This document shows positions 10,071-18,706 of a stretch of 64,000 nucleotides of DNA, in pieces (positions within the stretch are counted from its first letter, which is position 1; every line of letters begins with the position of its first letter). Both the position numbers and the translations under genes were made by a program. The notes beneath the pieces are model-generated. The model was not told the origin of the DNA. It saw only the letters and a list, made by a program, of their open reading frames with translations, and did not search any database. Source of the stretch: Brucella pseudintermedia (GTDB lineage: Bacteria; Pseudomonadota; Alphaproteobacteria; Rhizobiales; Rhizobiaceae); NCBI RefSeq assembly GCF_042697365.1, contig NZ_CP137605.1. One strand, given 5' to 3'.

Positions 10071-10997
10071 TTGCGCAGTGAACAATCTATTCTTCAAATC
10101 TCAATAGCGGTTACTATCTTTGTTGCTGGTTTCGGCGTCGTTTTCGGCCTGCTATCCGGCTCATTTTCTATCGTATTCGACGGCGTTTACATGCTTGCCG
10201 ACGCTGCCATGAGCGGGCTTGCCCTTCTCGTTTCACGGCTCATCGCACTCTCTGCCCTGCCGGAACAGCCTCGCGGAAAACTGCGTGATCGCTTCACGAT
10301 GGGTTTCTGGCATCTGGAACCCATGGTGCTCGGCCTCAATGGTATGATGCTGACCGGCGTTGCGATCTACGCGCTTATAAATGCAATCGGCAGCCTGATG
10401 GATGGCGGACGCAATCTTGAATTCAGCTATGCGATTTTCTATGCGGTGGTCGCGCTCATCGCTTGCCTCGGCATGGCGTGGTTCGAAATGCGCGCAAACC
10501 GCACATTGAAGTCGGACTTCGTGGCGCTCGACGCCAAAGCCTGGATCATGTCGGGCGGAATTACCGCAGCGCTTTTGATAGCCTTCTCCATTGGCTATGC
10601 CATTGAGAATACGGAACTGGGCTGGCTGACACCCTATATCGATCCCGCAGTTCTGGCAGTCGTTTGCCTTGTCATCATTCCCATGCCGATCGGCACGATC
10701 AAACAGGCGCTGGCCGACATATTCCTTGTCACCCCAGCGGACCTTAAACAGCATGTCGACAGGATTGCGGAAGAGTTCGTCAAGCGCCACGGTTTCCTGT
10801 CATACCGCGCTTATGTCGCCAAGGTCGGCCGCGGCAAGCAAATCGAACTCTATTTCATTGTCCCGCCCGATCTTCCGCCGCGAAAGCTTGAAGAATGGGA
10901 CCAATTGCGTGACGAAATCGGCGATGCGCTCGGCGGTGAAGGGCCGGACCGGTGGCTGACCATCGCCTTCACCACGGATGTGGAGTGGGCAGTCTGA
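10071..10997 (+). CDS. Cation diffusion facilitator family transporter
   Basis: CDF-family metal exporter of 308 residues with six predicted transmembrane helices. The second carries the FDGVYMLADAAMS stretch, including the D-x-x-x-x-x-x-D arrangement that forms the metal site; a cytoplasmic C-terminal domain ends with a long helix. Likely an inner-membrane divalent-cation/proton antiporter; the metal cannot be predicted. I chose the TTG at 10071 because GGAG lies six bases before it, the same start layout as at 1051; a longer frame from 10044 lacks such a site. It stands alone, tail to tail with a GntR gene nine bases away. Confidence 0.82.
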   Translation: MRSEQSILQISIAVTIFVAGFGVVFGLLSGSFSIVFDGVYMLADAAMSGLALLVSRLIALSALPEQPRGKLRDRFTMGFWHLEPMVLGLNGMMLTGVAIYALINAIGSLMDGGRNLEFSYAIFYAVVALIACLGMAWFEMRANRTLKSDFVALDAKAWIMSGGITAALLIAFSIGYAIENTELGWLTPYIDPAVLAVVCLVIIPMPIGTIKQALADIFLVTPADLKQHVDRIAEEFVKRHGFLSYRAYVAKVGRGKQIELYFIVPPDLPPRKLEEWDQLRDEIGDALGGEGPDRWLTIAFTTDVEWAV

Positions 10998-11006
10998 CCC
11001 GAAACC

Positions 11007-11735
11007 CTATTCGTTTGTCAGCGACAATTGCCGGCGCAGCCGCATCGTGCGGCTGTCGCCCGGCTGGCGAGGCAACCGGCTGAAGGCATTCAGGTAATTG
11101 GTCTTGGTGCGCATGATGTGCGCGTCCAGTATTTCCTTCAGTTCTTCCGGCTTGTCGGCGTCAGCCAGTTCGATGATGGCGGCATGATCGGCGAAAGAGC
11201 GCGCGGGCTCGCCCTCCGCGCCGATGGCCAGATGGGTCCGCAAGGCAGCGACACGTCCCAGAATACTGTCATAGGCCCGCGCCAGATAACGATTGCCGCA
11301 GACGCGGAAGAAAGCCAGATGGAATTCCGTGTCACAGCGCCCGTAAGCGCGCAGATCATCTTCGTCTATCGCCACGCGCATGAGATCGTACTGCTTTTTC
11401 AATTGTGAAACGAGCTTCTTGCGATTGCAGACGAGCGCCAGCCGCATGGCTTGATCCTCAAGGCCGACGCGAAAATCACACAGTTCGGCAATGTCTTCCT
11501 GCGTGGGCGTGAAAACATAGGTGCCGGACTTCGGAACGATGTGGACCAGTTCCTGCATCTGCAAAATGTTGAGCGCCTCGCGCACCGGCGTGCGGCTGAC
11601 ATCGAACGCCGCAGCAAGCATGTCTTCGGAGAGGTTTTCACCGAATAGAAACTCCGCATCGACAATCGCACCGCGAATGCGTTCCGCGATGCTGCTTGCC
11701 AGCGACTTCTTGTTCTTGCCCCGAATCTCTTTCAT
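11007..11735 (-). CDS. GntR-family (FCD/FadR-subfamily) transcriptional regulator
   Basis: Regulator of 242 residues with an N-terminal winged helix (FDVSRTPVREALNILQ at about residues 44-59) and an all-helical FCD effector domain with a D/H-rich metal-carboxylate site. Proteins of this type usually sense small organic acids. The gene lies behind a 107-base gap, downstream of and in the same direction as an MFS transporter gene, and is a good candidate to control that transporter and the divergent SDR/PEP-mutase-like genes. A TACAA-N4-TTGTA dyad in the 13.2-13.5 kb gap is a possible target. Confidence 0.85.
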   Translation of the reverse strand: MKEIRGKNKKSLASSIAERIRGAIVDAEFLFGENLSEDMLAAAFDVSRTPVREALNILQMQELVHIVPKSGTYVFTPTQEDIAELCDFRVGLEDQAMRLALVCNRKKLVSQLKKQYDLMRVAIDEDDLRAYGRCDTEFHLAFFRVCGNRYLARAYDSILGRVAALRTHLAIGAEGEPARSFADHAAIIELADADKPEELKEILDAHIMRTKTNYLNAFSRLPRQPGDSRTMRLRRQLSLTNE

Positions 11736-11810
11736 GTCCGAATCTTACAGACGCCTTATTGCAACGTATAGAGCGGTTGAAACCGCATTCAAATTCCACG
11801 CGTGATAGTA

Positions 11811-11835
11811 ACGGACCCGGTGATGCCGGGTCCGT
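11811..11835. terminator. Intrinsic terminator downstream of the MFS gene
   Basis: Ten-base arms ACGGACCCGG and CCGGGTCCGT enclose a 5-base loop, 8 bases past the MFS stop codon on the minus strand. There is no strong U-run, so termination strength is uncertain. It separates the MFS transcript from the downstream GntR gene, which would then need its own promoter. Confidence 0.65.
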
Positions 11836-11842
11836 CAGTCCA

Positions 11843-13150
11843 CTAGTCCCGTTTGGCTTTCAGGCTCATGCAGAGGAAGAAGCCGATGATCGGGAATACG
11901 GACAGGGCCAGCAATGACAGCGAAAAGCTGTCGGTCGTGGATTTGACCCAACCGACGAGATAAGGCCCGGTGAAGCCGCCAAGCTGCGCGAAGCCATTGA
12001 TGGCGGCAAGACCGCCAGCAGCAGCGGCGCCCGAAAGGAACTGGGTCGGCAGCGTCCAGAACACACCCAGATAAGACCAGAGGAAGAAGGCGCAGACCGA
12101 CAGCAGGACGAGGCTCAAGACCGGCGACGGAGACAGCGCGCTGGCGGCGAGGAACACGCCGCCGAACAGGCCTGCAATCGCCGTATGGATCTTGCGTTCG
12201 CCAGTACGATCCGAACTGCGCGAAATCACCACAAGTCCGATGGCTGCGAACACGAAAGGAATGGCCGAAATGAGCCCCGTCTGGGCCGCACTGTAATCAC
12301 CAAGGCTTTTGACGATCTGCGGCAGCCACATGATGACGCCATAAACGGCAATGCCGTTGAACATATAGACCAGCGTCAGAAGCCAGACGCGGTAGTCGCT
12401 GAAAACCTCTTTCAGCGAATGGCGGGTATCAGGCTGCTTGCCCTGATTTTCCTTGGCAAGTTCGGCCATCAGCCAGGCGCGTTCGTCTGCCGTCAGCCAG
12501 TGCTTGTCCTTTTCTGGACTGTCGACCAGATAGAAGAATGTCACGATGCCGAGGAGCACGGCGGGAAGCCCTTCGAGAATGAACATCGCCTGCCAGCCAT
12601 GCAGGCCGAAAAGCCCCTCGCCTGCATCCATCAGCCAGCCCGAGAACGGCGCGCCGACAACGATGGAAAGCACGGTTGCCGTCATGAACAGCGCCGTTGC
12701 GCGGCCACGTTCCTTGGCCGGAAACCAATAGGTGAGGTAAAGCAGAACGCCCGGCGCAAAACCGGCTTCCGCAACGCCCAGCAGGAAGCGCAGGATGTAG
12801 AACGAAACCGGGCCCTGCACAAAAGCCATGGCGCAGGAGACCAGCCCCCACGTGACCATGATGCGCGCGATCCAGACGCGCGAGCCAAGCTTGTGCAGCA
12901 TCATGTTGCTCGGCACTTCAAACAGCATGTAGCCGATGAAGAAGATGCCCGCCCCGACGCCGAACATATAAGGCGTCAGGCCGATATCATTGTTCATGTG
13001 AAGCGCGGCATAGCCGATATTCACCCGATCAAGATAGTTGACGATGAAGCAGATGAAACAGAACAGTACGATCCGCAGGTTGAGCTTGCGAATGGTGCTG
13101 TCGCGCAGGTCGGGCGTTACGCCGACCGCGCTCACAGTGGAATTGACCAC
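11843..13150 (-). CDS. MFS transporter, anion:cation symporter (phthalate/tartrate-type) family
   Basis: Twelve-helix major facilitator protein of 435 residues. The N-terminal YLDRVNIGYAALHM stretch is characteristic of the ACS subfamily (D-galactonate, tartrate, phthalate and similar acids), and the loop 2-3 region has the MFS arginine motif. The start is a GTG with GGAGGATATC directly before it. It is divergent from the SDR gene across a 369-base regulatory gap, suggesting that it imports an organic acid processed by the SDR and the PEP-mutase-family enzyme. Substrate unknown. Confidence 0.85.
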   Translation of the reverse strand: MVNSTVSAVGVTPDLRDSTIRKLNLRIVLFCFICFIVNYLDRVNIGYAALHMNNDIGLTPYMFGVGAGIFFIGYMLFEVPSNMMLHKLGSRVWIARIMVTWGLVSCAMAFVQGPVSFYILRFLLGVAEAGFAPGVLLYLTYWFPAKERGRATALFMTATVLSIVVGAPFSGWLMDAGEGLFGLHGWQAMFILEGLPAVLLGIVTFFYLVDSPEKDKHWLTADERAWLMAELAKENQGKQPDTRHSLKEVFSDYRVWLLTLVYMFNGIAVYGVIMWLPQIVKSLGDYSAAQTGLISAIPFVFAAIGLVVISRSSDRTGERKIHTAIAGLFGGVFLAASALSPSPVLSLVLLSVCAFFLWSYLGVFWTLPTQFLSGAAAAGGLAAINGFAQLGGFTGPYLVGWVKSTTDSFSLSLLALSVFPIIGFFLCMSLKAKRD

Positions 13151-13519
13151 GATATCCTCCCAGATCTACGCTCACGTCCCTGCATGAGCGGCATGCAATA
13201 ATCTTTGCGGAAGTTGTCACGCGGCAATGCGCGCCTTCCGTTTGGAGCTTCGGCGAAAAACAGGTCGGGGCAGTCAGGCATGGCCCCACGGACGGGTAGG
13301 CCATCGCACAATTCCGACCGTTGTCGTCTTGCTCCGTCGCAATGATTAGCCTGCCAACGATCACTTTACAAGTAGCATACAAAATCTTGTACCTTAGATT
13401 GACAGATTGCCGCTCGCATGGCTTTTAAAGTCAACGTCGCCCCATGACCGAGTCCCGCGGATTCTCATCGGCGACCCACGGACGCGCTGCAGCGTTCGTT
13501 TTCGAGGAGGAGATAATTC
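13151..13519. promoter_or_regulatory. Divergent promoter region between MFS and SDR genes
   Basis: No gene is visible in these 369 bases. A dyad TACAAAATCTTGTA at 13378-13391 resembles GntR/FCD operators. Eight bases after it is a consensus -35 TTGACA at 13399-13404, followed by the AT-rich GCTTTTAAAG about 17 bases on as a possible -10. The SDR ribosome-binding site GAGGAGGAG precedes 13520. This arrangement would let a GntR protein bind just upstream of the SDR promoter; both assignments are inference. Confidence 0.5.
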
Positions 13520-14290
13520 ATGACCGCACTCAACGCCCCGCCAGCGTTTCCGACCGATTTCTTCGTCGACCGCGTGGTGCTCGTCACCGGCGGCGCATCC
13601 GGCATCGGCAAGTCGATTGCCGAAAAGCTCATCGCGCTCAAGGCCCGGGTCGCGCTTTGGGACGTGAACGGCGCGCGCCTTGAGGAAATGGCGGAAAGGC
13701 ATGGCGAGCAGGTTCTGACAGCCCTTGTGGATGTTTCGGACAAGACAGCCGTCGACCGCGCGGCGCAAGACATCGCCGCGAAATGGGGCGGCATCGACCA
13801 TCTCGTCAATAATGCAGGCATCATCGGCCAGCGCATGACCGTCAAGGATTTCGATGCCGATGAACTGGACAGGGTGCTCGCCGTCAATCTGAAAAGCGTG
13901 TTCTACGTTTCCAGTGCCTTCCTTAACAATCCGGGCACGAAGCCGAACAAATCCGTGGTCGGCCTTTCCTCCATCGCCGGGCGCACCGGCGGCATGGTCG
14001 GCAACATCGCCTATGCCACGACCAAGGGCGCAATCGCGTCCTATACCTACGCGCTTGCCAAGGAACTCGCGCCGGAAATCCGCGTCAACGCTCTCGCCCC
14101 CGGCGTGATCGACACGGAAATTCAGAAAGACGTCTTCGCAGATCCGGCGAGCATCGCGAAGATGGCGGACCTCATCCCGCTGAAACGGCTTGGAACCGCC
14201 GATGAAGTTGCCGACGCGGCCATCTGGCTGCTGTCGCCGGGCGCAGCCTATATCACGTGCGTCGTGCTTGATGTTTCCGGCGGACGATAG
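13520..14290 (+). CDS. SDR-family oxidoreductase
   Basis: Classical short-chain dehydrogenase/reductase of 256 residues. The cofactor motif GGASGIG is at 24-30, NNAG at 97-100, the catalytic serine around 150-151, and Tyr165 and Lys169 form the YxxxK pair. Aspartate at the end of strand 2 (LWDVN) points to NAD(H) preference. It probably oxidises a hydroxy acid or polyol in a pathway with the next gene and the divergent MFS importer, but no specific substrate is supported. Confidence 0.88.
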   Translation: MTALNAPPAFPTDFFVDRVVLVTGGASGIGKSIAEKLIALKARVALWDVNGARLEEMAERHGEQVLTALVDVSDKTAVDRAAQDIAAKWGGIDHLVNNAGIIGQRMTVKDFDADELDRVLAVNLKSVFYVSSAFLNNPGTKPNKSVVGLSSIAGRTGGMVGNIAYATTKGAIASYTYALAKELAPEIRVNALAPGVIDTEIQKDVFADPASIAKMADLIPLKRLGTADEVADAAIWLLSPGAAYITCVVLDVSGGR

Positions 14291-14322
14291 AGCGGTTCCT
14301 GATAGCATCGCCAGAACCGCTC
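14290..14322. repeat. Palindromic intergenic element, possibly a member of a dispersed repeat family
   Basis: Arms GAGCGGTTC and GAACCGCTC are separated by 15 bases and lie directly after the SDR stop codon, followed by TTTGTTTTATCGCATTTTCC. GAGCGGTT-type palindromes with a trailing T-rich, ATCGCATTTTCC-like tail are familiar from Brucellaceae intergenic regions. A weaker GAGCGGTTGAAACCGC copy occurs at about 11771-11786. It could be a terminator or a repeat remnant. Confidence 0.45.
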
Positions 14323-14375
14323 CAACTATTTGTTTTATCGCATTTTCCAGCGCGAACATGCTCAAGGAGACGACG

Positions 14376-15242
14376 ATGACACAGGCAAGAGCCCTGAAAA
14401 ACCTCATCGAAACAGGGCGCATCGTTCAGGCGCCGGGGGCGCCCGATCCGCTGACCGCCCGCCTCGTGCAGCAGGCGGGATTTCCGGCCATCTACATGAC
14501 AGGGTTCGGCGCGACGGCAAGCCGCCTCGGCACTCCCGATCTTGGCCTTCTCACCCAGACCGAGATGACGACCCATGCGCGGGATATGACCCGCGCGGTG
14601 GATATTCCGGTCATCGCCGATGCGGATACGGGCTATGGCGGCCCGGCAAATATCGTTCGCACTGTCGAAGAATATATCCAGTCCGGCGTTGCAGCCATTC
14701 ATCTGGAAGACCAGATGGCGCCGAAACGCTGCGGCCAGCTTGCCGGTATCCGGCTGATCCCGGCGGAAGAAAATGTGCGTCGCCTCAAATGCGCGATCAC
14801 GGCTCGCGCCGACAAGGACCTGCTCCTTATTGCCCGCACCGACGCCATGCCCGCAGCGGGAGCGGAAGAAGCAATCCGCCGCGCGAAAATGTATCAGGAC
14901 ACGGGTGTCGATCTTGTTTTCGTCGATGGCATCAAGACCATCGCGGAAATCGAAACCGTCGCCCGGCATGTCGAAGGACCGAAGGGCGTCAGCATTGTCG
15001 ATGGCAATGAAACCGTGGCGCTGACTGCCGCCGATCTCGAACAGATGGGTTTCAATGTCGTGTTCTATGCTCTGTCCACACTGTTCTCGGCAGTAAAGGC
15101 GGTGAGCGACACGCTGTCGGTTTTGAAGCGTGACGGCACGCCGAAGGCACGCGCCGGAGACATGATTACCTATCAGCAATATTGCGACATCGTTGACCTG
15201 AAAAAATTTCAGGATCTCGATGAGGAATATGGCTGGTCATAA
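14376..15242 (+). CDS. Isocitrate lyase/PEP mutase superfamily enzyme
   Basis: Cytoplasmic TIM-barrel C-C lyase-type enzyme of 288 residues. The metal-binding ADADTGYGG is at residues 81-89. The catalytic loop reads KRCGQ at 117-121, whereas methylisocitrate lyase and dimethylmalate lyase relatives have K(K/R)CGH. The catalytic cysteine C119 is kept. Candidate activities are a 2,3-dimethylmalate/methylisocitrate-type lyase or an oxaloacetate decarboxylase-like reaction; I cannot choose between them. The ATG at 14376 has AAGGAG eight bases upstream. It follows the SDR gene by 85 bases and probably shares its pathway. Confidence 0.82.
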   Translation: MTQARALKNLIETGRIVQAPGAPDPLTARLVQQAGFPAIYMTGFGATASRLGTPDLGLLTQTEMTTHARDMTRAVDIPVIADADTGYGGPANIVRTVEEYIQSGVAAIHLEDQMAPKRCGQLAGIRLIPAEENVRRLKCAITARADKDLLLIARTDAMPAAGAEEAIRRAKMYQDTGVDLVFVDGIKTIAEIETVARHVEGPKGVSIVDGNETVALTAADLEQMGFNVVFYALSTLFSAVKAVSDTLSVLKRDGTPKARAGDMITYQQYCDIVDLKKFQDLDEEYGWS

Positions 15243-15253
15243 GCGGATGAAAC

Positions 15254-15277
15254 GAGGCGGGCTGCGGCGCCCGCCTC
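15254..15277. terminator. Bidirectional intrinsic terminator
   Basis: Arms GAGGCGGGC and GCCCGCCTC enclose a 6-base loop. The hairpin fills the 36-base gap between the PEP-mutase-family gene and the convergent RES toxin gene. Confidence 0.75.
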
Positions 15278-15278
15278 T

Positions 15279-15944
15279 TCAGGCGTTGAGCTTTTTCGCC
15301 TGGATACGCGAAGATGCCCTTTCGACCGTGATTTCGTAATGATCGCTCTGCGTCACCTCCGCGATCCTGCTCGGACGAAATGCAACCGCATTGATGCCAC
15401 CCGCGTGACGCAGGCTGTCGAACAGAATCCCGAACTCGCCGCCCTTGCGCATCTCCTCACCGAACTTCTGTGATGCGGAATAATCTGCCAGGTCATAGAC
15501 TGCGGGCAATGCGGCTTGCGCGCCGCGTATATCGACGAAATCCTCTTCCAGCTTGGCGGTATAGACCCGGAAGGTGCGGGCCAGACTGTCCTGCTGTGTC
15601 GCAACGGCTTCGCGACGCATGTGATGCGCCACCTCGATGACGGATGTGGTGAGCCGCGCCGCCGCATACCACGCGCCAAGCTCCGGCCCGTTAAACCGCA
15701 TTCCGCCCGGCGCAACATGGAGAAAAGTCGCCATGACGATGCTGGAGTTGGGCCTGCCGAACACCCATTCCTCGCGGGGAAGGCGCTGCAATCGTTCAGC
15801 CAGAAGGCGATCATTCGTCCATCCCGCCAGTTCCATCACCGCTTCCAGATCAGCAGCCGTGGCAACCGTGTCGAAAAGACCGATAGGCGGAAAGCGCGAC
15901 GGGATCAGGCGATAGCTCGGCTGCGGTGCGGGATTGCGCTTCAC
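15279..15944 (-). CDS. RES-domain toxin of a type II toxin-antitoxin system
   Basis: RES-family protein of 221 residues. Family members degrade cellular NAD+ in an ADP-ribosyltransferase-like fold when not held by the antitoxin. The named Arg-Glu-Ser residues can be matched to R12 or R17 (YRLIPSRFPP), E104 (VIEVAHH) and S177 (ILFDSLRH). The start codon overlaps the stop of the upstream Xre antitoxin by four bases (ATGA), so translation is coupled. Length and all three motif regions look intact, suggesting a functional toxin. A strong terminator follows. Confidence 0.88.
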   Translation of the reverse strand: MKRNPAPQPSYRLIPSRFPPIGLFDTVATAADLEAVMELAGWTNDRLLAERLQRLPREEWVFGRPNSSIVMATFLHVAPGGMRFNGPELGAWYAAARLTTSVIEVAHHMRREAVATQQDSLARTFRVYTAKLEEDFVDIRGAQAALPAVYDLADYSASQKFGEEMRKGGEFGILFDSLRHAGGINAVAFRPSRIAEVTQSDHYEITVERASSRIQAKKLNA

Positions 15945-16468
15945 GAAAACACCACATCTTCATCGCGATAGGGCTTGAAGGCGCGATCCAGTTCATTCGG
16001 CTCCATATAGAGCCCGCCACGCGCCGCATCCAGAAAGCGGCGGACGGTCAGCAGTCCATCCTGCAAGCCGCTCGTCACAAGCCGCAACGGTGGATGCCCG
16101 CCGAAGACGCCAGCCTGATTGGGCCTATGCAGCCAGCGAATGCCCGCTTGCTCATCGGGATAGAGCACACCCAGCGCCTGATGGATGCCAAGCACTGCGG
16201 AAAGCCGCATCAGCACATCCACATCAAGCGTGATATCGCGGCGCTCGCGCACCGCCTTCACCCAATTGTAATAGGTTGATCGCGAAGGCAGGCCCAGCAC
16301 CATCAGCCGCTGCTGTTCGTCCAGCCCCCACAGATCGGCAATGGTCAGGAAAGTGCGAAGCCCCGGTCCGCTCAACCGCTTGCGGGAACCGGGAGCGAAG
16401 CGGGCGGCATCGAGAATATCCGGTCCCTTGCCAATTTGCCTATCCAGCACTGCCTTGTTTCGGGCCAT
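15941..16468 (-). CDS. Xre/MbcA/ParS-family antitoxin
   Basis: Antitoxin of 175 residues with an N-terminal helix-turn-helix region (LPSRSTYYNWVKAV at about residues 60-73) and a C-terminal DUF2384/MbcA-ParS toxin-binding domain (about 110-165, WLHRPNQAGVFGG). It pairs with the RES toxin that starts inside its stop codon. Antitoxins of this class autorepress their operon. The perfect 18-base palindrome 30 bases upstream of the start is the obvious operator. Confidence 0.87.
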   Translation of the reverse strand: MARNKAVLDRQIGKGPDILDAARFAPGSRKRLSGPGLRTFLTIADLWGLDEQQRLMVLGLPSRSTYYNWVKAVRERRDITLDVDVLMRLSAVLGIHQALGVLYPDEQAGIRWLHRPNQAGVFGGHPPLRLVTSGLQDGLLTVRRFLDAARGGLYMEPNELDRAFKPYRDEDVVFS

Positions 16469-16497
16469 GATTGCCTCCGATCGTCCAGATCAGAATA

Positions 16498-16515
16498 TAG
16501 TCCAAATTTGGACTA
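16498..16515. promoter_or_regulatory. Perfect palindromic operator of the Xre-RES operon
   Basis: TAGTCCAAATTTGGACTA is a perfect 18-base palindrome, 30-47 bases upstream of the antitoxin start and within its likely promoter. The position fits autoregulation by the Xre antitoxin. Confidence 0.75.
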
Positions 16516-16553
16516 ATGCAACCTGCGGCATTTCTCTTGAGACCGAAGAGGCT

Positions 16554-18473
16554 CTATTCAGCGGCGATGAGGGCGGTTCCGGCAGCGATTTCCGGCAGTA
16601 TATCGAAGTGAACGGGACGCAACGAAACATAGCCGTTGCGGATATCCAGTACATGCGAATAGACATTCCGGCCGTCTTCGAGCAGCGGCAGCTTGTCCTC
16701 ATGCATGATGCTGATGACGATGGATTGGGGGCAGCGCGCTTTCAGCGCTTCGTGGAAACGCATTTTCGAGGCCGGATCGAGTGCGCCGGTCGCTTCATCC
16801 AAAAAGATGATCGACGGCTTGTGCAGGAGAATGCGCGCCAGCACGATTTTCTGTTTCTGGCCGCCGGAGAGGATCATGTCCCATGGCGCGCCGTCTGCAT
16901 CCGGGTCGTTCATGCGCTCGATGAATTCGCCCAACCCCGCTTCGTGCAGCACGGCTGCGACAGCCAGATCGCTGAACCGGCCTTCATCGGCCGGCAGGGC
17001 GACAAGCTGTTTCAGCGTTACGGAAGGGAACTTGGCCTCCTGCGTCGCATAAAGCGAGGTGGCATTCTGCGGATAGATGATTTCGCCAGCCCCGTAGGGC
17101 CACAGGCCATTCAGCGCCTTCATGAATGAAGTTTTGCCCGAGCCGGATTCGCCCCGCATGTAAACCCAGTCGCCAGCGCGCATATTGATCACGCCGGAGC
17201 GCAGGAAGGGCGCTTCGCTGTCCGGCCCCTGCATGAGAGCCAGATTGCGCACCGACAGGCCGAAGCGCGGATGCTGCTGCGCAAAAGCGAAACGGTTGAT
17301 GCCCGACCGGCTGTAGAATTCGGTCGGTTCCTGAACATTTTCGATGGCCTGCGCCAGCCCCGTCACGCGGCCCGCATTGGCGCGCAGATTGGCAATCGCC
17401 GGCATGACCTGGATAAACCATGAGCAATCGTTGATCATGGCCGCGACCAGTTCCGCGCCCGTCACATAGTTACGGAAGCTGACGGAGCCGCTCATATAGG
17501 GCAGGAGGCCCGGAATATAGGCAACGATGCGGTTCGAGAGAAAGCCATAGGCCTGCGAGAAGGCGAGATAGGCGGCATCGAAACGGTTGAGCCGGTTCCA
17601 CGTCCCGTCGACATCCTTGTAGAGACGGTCATTGACCGAGCGCTGCACAGCCTCACCACCGGACGCCGAAATCTGGAAACTGCGGCGCAAGAGCGTCGTC
17701 CATTCGCCACGATACGAGCCTTCGGCCTTCTGGATGCCGAGATTGAGGCGCTCCAGACGCTTGCCGATCTTGATGGCGACCAGTGTGCCGAGCGGGACAT
17801 AGACGACGATTGCCGCGAAAGCCAGAACGGCGCTGCCGTAGCTGCCGAGGAAATCCAGCCCATCCACATGGGTGGACATCTCAATCAGCTTCTGACCGAT
17901 GAAGAAAGCCGACAGGAATACGCCGACAATGCCCATGACGAGGCCAATGGCACCGCCGGTCATCCCCTTGATCGATTCCTGCAGGCGCTGGTCGATATTG
18001 TCGGGCTGGTCCTTGGCCCTGCCCTGCTGCAAATGGAAATGCGTGTGCTTGCCGTTCAACAGAGCGGTGGAAAACTGGTCGTTCAGCCATTTGCGCCATT
18101 TGCGATGCAGCGTGGTGGACAGGAAGTGACGGGAGCCGACCAGCATCACGTCCTTTGCCAGCATCAGCAGAACAAGAATGCCCGCATTGTAGGCTATCGT
18201 CATGAGGGGATGCTGAACAGGCGCGGTGTTCACATTGACGATGGAATTCATGAGCAGGCCGGAAGCCTCCGCCACCCACACGGTGGTCTTGCTCACGAAA
18301 GCCGTCATCAGAAAGATCGCGAGCGTGAGAGCCCAGGCTTCCTTCCAGCGATCGGAGACCCAATAGGCGCGCATCAGTCCCCAGAACGACGTCATATCGG
18401 CTACGGCAGACCTCTCCCTTGCCTGCAAGGTTTGCTGTCTTGTCTGCCGGTTTTTGTCCAATCCACACCCCAT
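16554..18473 (-). CDS. ABC transporter with fused membrane and ATPase domains (SbmA/BacA-like membrane domain)
   Basis: Half-transporter of 639 residues. The N-terminal ABC_membrane_2-type domain (six helices, about 50-380) resembles BacA/SbmA and YddA. The C-terminal ATPase has Walker A GESGSGKTS, signature LSGGQKQK and Walker B IIFLDEATGALDP. Homodimer in the inner membrane, probably moving peptides, fatty-acyl or cobalamin-like substrates; the family is functionally mixed. The frame gives a start at 18473, while an internal ATG at 18395 (MTSFWGL) is where homology probably begins, so the N-terminus is uncertain. A TGTAACAC palindrome lies 15 bases upstream. Confidence 0.83.
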   Translation of the reverse strand: MGCGLDKNRQTRQQTLQARERSAVADMTSFWGLMRAYWVSDRWKEAWALTLAIFLMTAFVSKTTVWVAEASGLLMNSIVNVNTAPVQHPLMTIAYNAGILVLLMLAKDVMLVGSRHFLSTTLHRKWRKWLNDQFSTALLNGKHTHFHLQQGRAKDQPDNIDQRLQESIKGMTGGAIGLVMGIVGVFLSAFFIGQKLIEMSTHVDGLDFLGSYGSAVLAFAAIVVYVPLGTLVAIKIGKRLERLNLGIQKAEGSYRGEWTTLLRRSFQISASGGEAVQRSVNDRLYKDVDGTWNRLNRFDAAYLAFSQAYGFLSNRIVAYIPGLLPYMSGSVSFRNYVTGAELVAAMINDCSWFIQVMPAIANLRANAGRVTGLAQAIENVQEPTEFYSRSGINRFAFAQQHPRFGLSVRNLALMQGPDSEAPFLRSGVINMRAGDWVYMRGESGSGKTSFMKALNGLWPYGAGEIIYPQNATSLYATQEAKFPSVTLKQLVALPADEGRFSDLAVAAVLHEAGLGEFIERMNDPDADGAPWDMILSGGQKQKIVLARILLHKPSIIFLDEATGALDPASKMRFHEALKARCPQSIVISIMHEDKLPLLEDGRNVYSHVLDIRNGYVSLRPVHFDILPEIAAGTALIAAE

Positions 18474-18487
18474 TCGTCATCAAGAAA

Positions 18488-18504
18488 TGTAACACTGTGT
18501 TACA
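18488..18504. promoter_or_regulatory. Palindromic operator upstream of the BacA-like ABC gene
   Basis: TGTAACAC-T-GTGTTACA is a perfect 8+1+8 dyad, 15 bases before the longest possible start of the ABC gene. It has the look of a TetR-type operator, but no TetR gene adjoins it, so the controlling regulator is unknown. The rest of the gap up to 18706 holds only a small CCGGAAA/TTTCCGG hairpin at 18655-18675. Confidence 0.6.
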
Positions 18505-18706
18505 TATTGCAACAAACTGTGGTTAACGGATTGTTAATAGTCAACACAAAAGCGGAGCGTATCGTCGTGAACATAACGGCGCACGACAGCAACAAGCTGA
18601 AATCGTTCAGCTATCAGAAACCAAAATATTTTCAGGCAAGCACCCGCTTTTGCGCCGGAAATCGGACGTTTCCGGGAAGCATCGCTCGTGATTCGACAGA
18701 AGGGGC

